The notes under the pieces: model-generated
Database searches by the model: none
Told to the model about the DNA's origin: nothing
The model's input: only the letters and a program-made list of their open reading frames with translations
Part shown: positions 1-5,493 of the stretch, piece after piece
Layout of the letters: each line of letters starts with the position of its first letter
How positions within the stretch are numbered: position 1 is the first letter of the stretch
Assembly (NCBI GenBank): GCA_904502155.1
Contig: CAJGDV010000044.1
Coordinates: 1 to 8,719 of the forward strand
Reading direction: 5' to 3'
Length of the DNA stretch: 8,719 nucleotides
Origin: an uncultured Bacilli bacterium
GTDB lineage: Bacteria > Bacillota_I > Bacilli_A > RF39 > UBA660
Translations under genes and position numbers: made by a program

Positions 1-12
1 ACACAAAGAAAG

Positions 13-384
13 ATGATAGAAAATCAAAATGATAGATCTGTTTTAGAAACTTGTAAAGTTATGCTTTCAAGATATCGTAAACAAATAGAGTCAGTAAATA
101 GAATGATTGAAAAACATAATCATAAATATTTATTCTATTTAGATAAATATAAAAATATGTATGGTGAAGATGATAATTATAAAAAACTCGATGCTATATT
201 TAATCGAAACTATTATATGATGTATGAAAATGACTTTTCGGTAAAACATAAAGAAGGAAACTATATTGTTAACTATTTTGAATTAAAAGAAAAAAATGAA
301 GTACATAAAATTACATTAAAGAAAATAGCACAATTAGAAATGAAAGAAGCATATATGGAACAAGAAAAAAGGATTAACATTTAG
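13..384 (+). CDS. Hypothetical protein, small, charged, mostly helical (5' end may be partial)
   Basis: I do not recognise this 123-residue protein. It is rich in Lys, Glu, Asn and Tyr and has no signal peptide or membrane segment, so it is probably cytoplasmic. Residues 9-48 and 98-119 look like long charged helices, possibly coiled coil; the middle (residues 50-85) is Tyr/Asn-rich. One Cys (C14) is present and no catalytic motif is visible. The ATG at 13 is used as start, but the frame stays open to base 1 and only 12 bases lie upstream with no well-spaced Shine-Dalgarno, so the true start may be outside the window. The TAG stop sits inside the terminator hairpin that ends the gene, so the last residues are encoded by the left arm of that hairpin. 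It converges on the secretion ATPase gene; no functional link can be claimed. Confidence 0.7.
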   Translation: MIENQNDRSVLETCKVMLSRYRKQIESVNRMIEKHNHKYLFYLDKYKNMYGEDDNYKKLDAIFNRNYYMMYENDFSVKHKEGNYIVNYFELKEKNEVHKITLKKIAQLEMKEAYMEQEKRINI

Positions 385-395
385 TTAATCCTTTT
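367..395. terminator. Bidirectional Rho-independent terminator shared by two convergent genes
   Basis: A perfect 12-bp stem (367-378 with 384-395; core GGATTAAC/GTTAATCC flanked by AAAA/TTTT) closes a 5-nt loop ATTTA. On the minus strand the stem is followed by a run of six T, a good terminator for the ATPase gene. On the plus strand it ends in four T. The stop codon of the left gene (382-384) lies in the loop and first stem base of the right arm, and the stop codon of the ATPase gene (394-396) overlaps the outer stem, so there is no spacer between the two coding regions and the terminator. Confidence 0.85.
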
Positions 396-1863
396 AAAAT
401 TCTAATTTTTCAACTTCTAAAGTTTCTTCTTTGACTTCTTCCATTACTAGAGATTCTTCTTTAGGTTCTTCTATAAAAAGTTCTTCTTTAGGTTCTTCAA
501 TGAAAAGTTCCTCTTTTGGTTCCTCTATAGAAAGTTCTTCTTTAGGTTCTTCAATAGCAGGAGATGGTTCATTATCAACTTCTGGAATTGCATCTGATTC
601 AGCTTGATTTACTAGTTTAGTAGCTTCAAGTTGTGCTTGTAATCCAGCTCCTGATTCTCTTGATTTTTTATTTAAGTTATCGTCATCTAATTCGATAAGT
701 TTTAATATTTCTTCTACAGTAGAATGTCCTTCTTCAACTTTTGCAATACCATCTTGTAACATTGTAATAGAACCACTATTATAAACTAAATCTCTAAGAT
801 CTTCTTTTGACATACCACCACTTAGAGCATCTCTAATATCTTGATTAATCAATAATACTTCATGAATAGCAATACGTCCTTTATAACCATTAGAACATTC
901 GTCACATCCTTCAGCACTATAAACTTGATTAACTTCATGTCCTAAAACTTTATTAAATAGATTTTTTTCATAATCATTAGTTGGTCTTAATTTTTTACAT
1001 TTTGGACATAATCTACGAGCTAGTTTTTGTGAAATGATTCCTGTTAAGGCACTTGATAATAAGTATCTTTCAACTTCCATATCTAGTAGACGTTCAATTG
1101 TATTTAATGCGTTATTTGTATGTAGTGTTGATAATACTAAGTGTCCTGTAATTGATGCACGAACGGCAATTTTTGCTGTTTCAGTATCACGAATTTCCCC
1201 AATCATTATAATATTAGGGTCTTGACGTAAAATAGAACGAAGTGCTGCTGCAAAGGTAAGTCCAATTTCACTATTTGTTTGAACTTGGTTAATTCCTTCA
1301 ATATCCATTTCAACTGGGTCTTCAACTGTAATTAAGTTTGTAACTTCAGTATTAAGACGTTGTAAAATAGAGTAAACTGTAGTAGATTTCCCACTACCAG
1401 TAGCCCCTGTAACTAATACGATACCATTAGGTACACCAATCATATGTAAAACTTTTTTAAAGTTTTCTTCACTAAAATCTAATTGTTCAAGACCTGATAA
1501 GCTTCGAGTATAGTCAAGAATACGAATAACGATCTTTTCTCCGCCTGTAATTGGTAGAACAGAAACACGCAGGTCTAAGTCCATATCTTTAAGAGTTGCT
1601 TTAATAGCACCGTCTTGTGGAAGACGTGATTCAGTAATGTTCATTCCACTAATAATTTTAACACGGGTAGTTAAATTTTTCTTAACCGCATTAGGAATTT
1701 GTGCATAATCTTCTAAAGCTCCGTCTATACGAATTCTTATTTTCATAAACTCAGTACCTGGATCAAAATGGATATCTGATGCACCTCTTTTTGCCGCATC
1801 AACAAGTATATCATTTACTATTTCTACAATAGGCATTTTTTCAAAATCAAATGTCTTTAGCAT
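394..1863 (-). CDS. GspE/PilB/ComGA-family assembly ATPase with acidic repeat tail
   Basis: This is a hexameric cytoplasmic ATPase that powers extension of a type IV pilus or type II secretion pseudopilus. Visible parts: the N2E-like domain (residues 10-125) with the family stretch AAKRGASDIHFDP (23-35); Walker A GATGSGKST (153-161); Asp box ITVEDPVE (178-185); Walker B-region IIMIGEIRD (218-226); His box HLVLSTLHTN (241-250); a zinc tetracysteine C286, C289, C320, C323. As in ComGA there is no long N1 domain. The conserved core ends near residue 392. It is followed by ~97 extra residues, mostly acidic, including four copies of a 9-residue IEEPKEEL-type repeat (437-471), which is not part of the family. 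The ATG has a GGGG-containing Shine-Dalgarno (1876-1882) about 12 nt upstream. The gene is divergent from two prepilin genes, its likely substrates. Family membership is certain; the choice between pilus, competence or secretion role is open, so no symbol is given. Confidence 0.95.
   Translation of the reverse strand: MLKTFDFEKMPIVEIVNDILVDAAKRGASDIHFDPGTEFMKIRIRIDGALEDYAQIPNAVKKNLTTRVKIISGMNITESRLPQDGAIKATLKDMDLDLRVSVLPITGGEKIVIRILDYTRSLSGLEQLDFSEENFKKVLHMIGVPNGIVLVTGATGSGKSTTVYSILQRLNTEVTNLITVEDPVEMDIEGINQVQTNSEIGLTFAAALRSILRQDPNIIMIGEIRDTETAKIAVRASITGHLVLSTLHTNNALNTIERLLDMEVERYLLSSALTGIISQKLARRLCPKCKKLRPTNDYEKNLFNKVLGHEVNQVYSAEGCDECSNGYKGRIAIHEVLLINQDIRDALSGGMSKEDLRDLVYNSGSITMLQDGIAKVEEGHSTVEEILKLIELDDDNLNKKSRESGAGLQAQLEATKLVNQAESDAIPEVDNEPSPAIEEPKEELSIEEPKEELFIEEPKEELFIEEPKEESLVMEEVKEETLEVEKLEF
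454..561. repeat. Four 27-bp tandem repeats encoding an acidic 9-residue motif
   Basis: Units at 454-480, 481-507, 508-534 and 535-561 share the pattern TTCTTCTTTAGGTTCTTC plus nine more variable bases. On the minus strand each encodes roughly IEEPKEEL(S/F), in frame with the ATPase. The first two units and the fourth are nearly identical over their first 18 bases, while the third has silent changes (TTC to TCC type). The 27-bp period keeps the reading frame, so copy-number change by slippage or recombination would lengthen or shorten the tail without breaking the protein. There are no unique spacers, so it is not a CRISPR array. Confidence 0.9.
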
Positions 1864-1889
1864 TGTTTATTTCATCCCCTTTTTAATTT

Positions 1890-1924
1890 TTGGACTAGCA
1901 ATTATCCTAAACTTATTATATAAT
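1890..1924 (+). promoter_or_regulatory. Candidate promoter of the two-gene prepilin operon
   Basis: On the plus strand TTGGAC (1890-1895) lies 18 bp before TATTAT (1914-1919), and a consensus TATAAT occurs at 1919-1924 without a good -35 at the usual distance. One of these probably starts the prepilin operon. The site overlaps the minus-strand ATPase promoter, so the two transcription units would compete for polymerase or be co-regulated. A strong Shine-Dalgarno AAGGAAGGGG (1945-1954) follows, 7 nt before the ATG. Confidence 0.45.
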
Positions 1925-1943
1925 ATATTTAGAGTAAAAACAA
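1915..1943 (-). promoter_or_regulatory. Probable sigma-A promoter of the assembly ATPase gene
   Basis: Read on the minus strand: -35 TTGTTT (1938-1943), a 17-bp spacer, and -10 TATAAT (1915-1920). This predicts transcription starting near 1908 and a leader of about 45 nt before the ATG at 1863. The -10 is a perfect consensus; the -35 matches at four of six positions. Confidence 0.65.
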
Positions 1944-1961
1944 TAAGGAAGGGGTTAAAAC

Positions 1962-2936
1962 ATGAAAAAACTTAATAAGAAAGGATTCATGTTAACAGAA
2001 ACTTTAATTGTTGCTACAATGCTTATTACAATATTACTTATTATGTATGTTCAATTTAAAACCGTTATAAGAAGTTACCAACAAAGTTTCAAATATAATA
2101 CAATAAATGATTTATATAGTCTATATAATGTTAAAAAATATGTTGAAAGAGAAAAATATAATATTATGGCAACAAGACTTAATACAGCAAGTTATGTTGA
2201 TCTATCCGATTGTTCAAGTTTATATTTTAAAGATACAGCATATTGTTCTCAACTATTAGATAGTCTTAATATTAAAGAATTATATCTTGTTAAAGAAAAT
2301 GTAAAAGATGTAAAATCAAGCAATAATTTTTCTAGTGAATTTAATAACTTTTTAAAAACTATTAAAAGTGATAAAACTTCAGAATATAGATTAATTGCAA
2401 GTTTTACTGATAATACTTTTGGTACTTTAAAAGTATTAAACGATAAAAGATATGAAGACTTTATTTCTAATAGTTGTCAACCAAATCAAGAAGTAAACTA
2501 TTCAGTATATCATAAATTTATTACAACAAATGAAGATATAACAAATCCTTCTAAATTAAAAACAGGATGCGGGTCAACATTAAATACAGCTAATTTTGTA
2601 TATACAAACAATAGTTGCTATTATCCAACGAATTTTTCAACTAATCAATTAACTTTAGGACTTGATGAGTCTGCAAATTATTTTACTATCTATTATGATA
2701 GATATGAAAGTGATTTAACAATAAATTATTATGAAGTAGGGACAACAAATGTTTTAGCACCATCAGTTACTATCAATGCATTTTGTGGATATAAATTAAA
2801 TATCGATCAATACAAAAAAACAATTGGTGATAGAGAGTTTGTTAGTGCTACTGAAGATGATATAGTAATGACAAAAAATGATAAAACAGTAAATATTTAT
2901 TATACTGCTGAAGGAGGATCAGTATATGAAGACTAA
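1962..2936 (+). CDS. Large type IV prepilin-like protein with MucBP-like C-terminal domain
   Basis: The N-terminus is a class III (type IV pilin) signal: a short basic leader MKKLNKKG, predicted cleavage after G8, then F9 with Glu at mature position +5 (E13), followed by a hydrophobic helix to about residue 32. Prepilin peptidase would process and N-methylate it before assembly by a GspE/GspF-type machine. At 324 residues it is about twice the usual pilin length. The body (40-240) matches nothing I recognise and carries C84, C95, C172, C203 and C219. Residues about 250-315 (with C275) look like a MucBP/beta-grasp-type surface domain: an LTINYY strand, LAPSVTI, CGYKLN, and a closing KTVNIYYT strand. 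This suggests a minor or tip subunit with a surface-binding role (inference). It is the first gene of an operon; the next gene starts 11 nt before its stop. The pilin signal is secure; the MucBP-like assignment is by pattern only. Confidence 0.85.
   Translation: MKKLNKKGFMLTETLIVATMLITILLIMYVQFKTVIRSYQQSFKYNTINDLYSLYNVKKYVEREKYNIMATRLNTASYVDLSDCSSLYFKDTAYCSQLLDSLNIKELYLVKENVKDVKSSNNFSSEFNNFLKTIKSDKTSEYRLIASFTDNTFGTLKVLNDKRYEDFISNSCQPNQEVNYSVYHKFITTNEDITNPSKLKTGCGSTLNTANFVYTNNSCYYPTNFSTNQLTLGLDESANYFTIYYDRYESDLTINYYEVGTTNVLAPSVTINAFCGYKLNIDQYKKTIGDREFVSATEDDIVMTKNDKTVNIYYTAEGGSVYED
2911..2917 (+). promoter_or_regulatory. Ribosome binding site inside the upstream prepilin gene
   Basis: AAGGAGG sits inside the last codons of the first prepilin gene, 8 nt before the ATG at 2926. 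It fixes the start of the second prepilin gene and shows that the 11-nt overlap is real and the two genes are translated from one mRNA. Confidence 0.85.
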
Positions 2937-4506
2937 AAAGGGATTTACAACAGTAGAATTACTAGTATCTATTACTTTAGTAACAGTTATTGTTTTTTTC
3001 CTAATAGAACTTATATTTGTAATGAAAAATATATTTACTGATTCTGGAATTCGTACAAAATTACTTGCTAAACAAGCATTAATTAGTGAAAAAATAAACT
3101 ATGACTTTAGAAACAAACAATTGATTGTTGCAACAACATGTGGTGATAATTGTGCTGAATTTTTATTTAGTGATGGAACACAAAAAATGCTTACATATAA
3201 TCGTGATAGTTTAGAATTAACTTATGGTAATTATAAAGAAAATTTAGTAAAAGGAAGTAGTTTTGGAAATGTATCAATCACATCAGAAACTATTGCTGCA
3301 TCAAATGACATAAATGAAAACAATGGAATTTTAAAAATAAACATTCCAATTAAAAGTAAATATTTTAAAGACCAAGATTTCGGACTAACAGTAGTTTATC
3401 AATATAATAGTAACATAACATCAATTTCAGGTGTTGATATAAAAGATGTTGTAAACAAAGAAAAAAGAATCATGCTAATAGGAACAGAAAATGATATTAA
3501 AATAAAAGGGACAACTTATAATGATCCAGGATATTATTTATATGATACAGATTCATCAGAAATAGTAAAAGATGATCCTAGTGTAAAAGTTACAGGACAT
3601 GTAGGAGATGAAGCTGGAAAAGTATATCATTTATATTATAAATATTATGATGATAGTGGTCATGTTTTAAATGAAATTACAAGAAATATTACCGTTGTAA
3701 ACTCAACTTATGAATTTAGTTATTCTGGTAAAGCTGAAGATTTAATAATCCCAGTAGCTGGAATTTATAAATTAGAAGCTTGGGGAGCAAGTGGTGGAGG
3801 TACATCTACTATGAAAGGTTATGGTGGATATGCTTCAGGAACTTATACATTTGATAAAAATACTTTACTTAAAATTTACGTTGGTGGACAAGGTGTTACT
3901 AATACTGATGGTACTGTTTCACCAGGTGGATTTAATGGTGGAGGTGCTAGTGGAGCTAGCATTAATAATAGTGCATCATCTGGTGGTGGTGCATCAGATA
4001 TAAGACTTAAAAATACTAATTTAAATAGTCGTATTCTTGTTGCCGGTGGTGGCGGCGGCGGTGGATGTCGTAATGATACTTCATTTACATGTTCTGGTGG
4101 ACATGGTGGTGGAAATAAAGGAGAAAATCCTGGAACATGTTCTGCTGCTTCATATACAGGAATAGGAGCTACAAATAGTAGTGGAGGTACTGCTGGGTCT
4201 TATACAACAAATTGTAGTACTACAGCAACAGCTGGTGCTTTAGGTGTAGCTGGTGTAGGTTCTACTTGTAGTACATCAGGAAATGCATATGCTGCTGGTG
4301 GTGGCGGAGGAGGCTACTATGGCGGCGGTGGTGGTGCTAGATATGGCGGAGGATCTGGAGGTAGTGGATACTGCAATTCTAACGTTCAATCATGCACATT
4401 ATATGCTGGAAATGAATTATTTTCTACAACTGATGGAAAAGGTTATGAATTAGGTCATAATGGCCATGGCTATGTTAAAATAACTTTAATAAGTATTACA
4501 GGCTAA
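2926..4506 (+). CDS. Prepilin-like protein with Ig-like domain and ALK/LTK-type glycine-rich domain
   Basis: A 526-residue modular exported protein. Residues 1-6 (MKTKKG) are a short prepilin leader; the mature protein starts at F7 with Glu +5 (E11) and a hydrophobic helix to about 33, the pattern handled by prepilin peptidase. Residues 35-165 are a pilin-like body with C72 and C76. Residues about 166-259 resemble a bacterial Ig-like domain of the DUF5011 kind (IKIKGTTYNDPGYYLYD, then VTGHVGDEAGKVYHLYYKY and a closing ITVVN). Residues about 262-523 are glycine-rich: YKLEAWGASGGG, a GGYASGTY strand, LKIYVGGQG, GGGASDIRL, ILVAGGGGGGG, a second Gly block at 458-480, and a final GHGYVKITL strand, with seven Cys. 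This order matches the glycine-rich domain of ALK/LTK receptors (PF12810 type) and its bacterial relatives. It is probably displayed at a pilus tip or the surface (inference). Gly codons make the region locally GC-rich. The stop overlaps the ylbJ-like gene tail to tail. Confidence 0.9.
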   Translation: MKTKKGFTTVELLVSITLVTVIVFFLIELIFVMKNIFTDSGIRTKLLAKQALISEKINYDFRNKQLIVATTCGDNCAEFLFSDGTQKMLTYNRDSLELTYGNYKENLVKGSSFGNVSITSETIAASNDINENNGILKINIPIKSKYFKDQDFGLTVVYQYNSNITSISGVDIKDVVNKEKRIMLIGTENDIKIKGTTYNDPGYYLYDTDSSEIVKDDPSVKVTGHVGDEAGKVYHLYYKYYDDSGHVLNEITRNITVVNSTYEFSYSGKAEDLIIPVAGIYKLEAWGASGGGTSTMKGYGGYASGTYTFDKNTLLKIYVGGQGVTNTDGTVSPGGFNGGGASGASINNSASSGGGASDIRLKNTNLNSRILVAGGGGGGGCRNDTSFTCSGGHGGGNKGENPGTCSAASYTGIGATNSSGGTAGSYTTNCSTTATAGALGVAGVGSTCSTSGNAYAAGGGGGGYYGGGGGARYGGGSGGSGYCNSNVQSCTLYAGNELFSTTDGKGYELGHNGHGYVKITLISITG

Positions 4507-5461
4507 AATAAAAATCAAAAATAAAATAAATTAATATAGAAGACAGTAATGAGTGTATTAATCGTGCTACTAAATAAGGAAAATATTTAATTTTAGTATC
4601 ACTTAATATACTCATTACTTGCATATGGCTACTTAAGCCACCAAAAGAAAGTAAAAAAGTTGTAAGTACTGTTTTAACTTTTAAAGGAATATCTAAAAGA
4701 CTAATATACTTTAATCCTTGTGTCATTTCAAAAACACCATTTAAAACACTTTGATAAACAGGATTTAATTTAATATTAGAATTAATTAAAGTTGTAATAA
4801 TAATAAAAAATGTAACAATACCTAATATTAAAAGAAGAGTATTAATACTATTTAAAAGAGCATCTTTTAAAGTTGTTCCAAAAGGCTTTTTAGGTTTTTT
4901 ATACATATTATTAAAGGCTAAATTCAAATCAGGTTTGCTAAATTTCTCTTTTGTTTTGTTAAAATTTCTAAATATAACACCAATAATAATATTTGTGATA
5001 TAATGAATAAAGAGGATGAGAAAACCAACTTCTTTATTGTTTAAAAACATTATTGAAACAGTTCCTAAAATAAATAAGGGATTAGAAAAATGTGTAAACA
5101 TAAGAATTTTTGTTCCTTCTTTAGCATCAATTAAATTAGAATTATAAAGTTCTTTAATATACTTAGCATTAGATGGAATACCACTTATAATACTCATAAC
5201 AAAAATAAATGAAGAATTTTTAGAAGCATTAAAAAATAAATGCATAAAAGGTTTAAAAACCTCACTAATAAGTTCAACAAAACCATAACTTATTAAAAGT
5301 TCAGAAAAAATAAAAAAAGGAAATAACGATGGAAAAATATTATTTTTCCATAAATTAAAAGAAAAAGATACAGAAGCCGTAACTAATGATGACTTAATTA
5401 ATATTTGAATCATAAAAAATAATAATATTAAAACAACAATCAAATTTAGTATTTTTTTCAT
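4496..5461 (-). CDS. ylbJ: YlbJ-like integral membrane protein (nucleoside-recognition/Gate domain family)
   Basis: A 321-residue polytopic membrane protein with hydrophobic segments near residues 3-22, 44-60, 84-95, 122-140, 146-165, 203-228, 262-275 and 300-318. The core SGIPSNAKYIKELYNSNLI (93-111), followed by FTHFSNPLFILGTV (122-135), is the YlbJ signature: the Gly-Pro-x-x-Ala-Lys turn and the FxNxSxPLFILG helix. The second half repeats the Gate layout and ends with FGGLSSHMQVMSILSD (273-288). In Bacillus, YlbJ (about 400 residues) is needed for sporulation and its substrate is unknown; this one is shorter. The neighbour at 5494 is YlbL-like, and ylbJ and ylbL are near neighbours in B. 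subtilis, which supports the call, although here they are divergent. The Shine-Dalgarno is weak (TTGGA, about 8-10 nt upstream). The stop overlaps the prepilin gene by 11 nt, with no classical terminator between them. The family is fairly certain; whether it serves sporulation here is not shown. Confidence 0.8.
   Translation of the reverse strand: MKKILNLIVVLILLFFMIQILIKSSLVTASVSFSFNLWKNNIFPSLFPFFIFSELLISYGFVELISEVFKPFMHLFFNASKNSSFIFVMSIISGIPSNAKYIKELYNSNLIDAKEGTKILMFTHFSNPLFILGTVSIMFLNNKEVGFLILFIHYITNIIIGVIFRNFNKTKEKFSKPDLNLAFNNMYKKPKKPFGTTLKDALLNSINTLLLILGIVTFFIIITTLINSNIKLNPVYQSVLNGVFEMTQGLKYISLLDIPLKVKTVLTTFLLSFGGLSSHMQVMSILSDTKIKYFPYLVARLIHSLLSSILIYFIFDFYFSL
4545..4619. repeat. Long imperfect inverted repeat inside the ylbJ-like 3' end
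   Basis: Arms 4545-4561 and 4603-4619 match at 16 of 17 positions (AGTAATGAGTGTATTAA against AGTAATGAGTATATTAA), the odd pair being G-T. After a 2-nt bulge (TC, 4562-4563) the pairing goes on with 4564-4574 against 4592-4602, with one mismatch, leaving a loop of about 17 nt. The repeat lies in codons 281-306 of the ylbJ-like gene and starts 38 nt downstream of the prepilin operon stop codon. No T-run follows on the plus strand, so it is not a standard terminator, but the plus-strand mRNA would fold into a strong hairpin just after the operon. Confidence 0.8.
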
Positions 5462-5493
5462 ATTTCATTCCAATCTATAAAGGAGATGATTTA
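5462..5493. promoter_or_regulatory. 32-bp divergent gap between ylbJ-like and ylbL-like genes
   Basis: Only 32 bp separate the two divergent start codons. The plus strand has a clear AAGGAG (5480-5485) 8 nt before the ylbL-like ATG at 5494. The minus strand has only a weak TTGGA before the ylbJ-like ATG. There is no room for two promoters here, so each promoter must lie at least partly inside the opposite gene. I could not identify a convincing -35/-10 pair for either. Confidence 0.6.

Noticed and set aside
454..561. Possible CRISPR-like or intergenic repeat array
   Set aside because: The four units abut directly with no spacers and are in frame in the ATPase tail, so they are coding tandem repeats.
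1034..1225. 63-codon open frame on the plus strand
   Set aside because: It lies antisense inside the most conserved part of the assembly ATPase (Walker B and His box region) and has no ribosome site; it is a shadow of that gene.
1894..1902. 9-mer ACTAGCAAT shared with 6995-7003, both in the leaders of minus-strand genes (ATPase and greA)
   Set aside because: A single 9-base match between two AT-rich leaders is close to chance; flanks do not agree, so I do not call a shared operator.
3821..4003. 60-codon open frame on the plus strand within the second prepilin gene
   Set aside because: It is an out-of-frame reading of the glycine-rich domain, with repeats that mirror the Gly codons and no own ribosome site.
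4045..4065. GGN codon run (seven Gly) as a phase-variation slippage tract
   Set aside because: Any gain or loss would be expected in units of three and keep frame, and codons in the run are mixed (GGT, GGC, GGA); no homopolymer long enough for phase switching is present.
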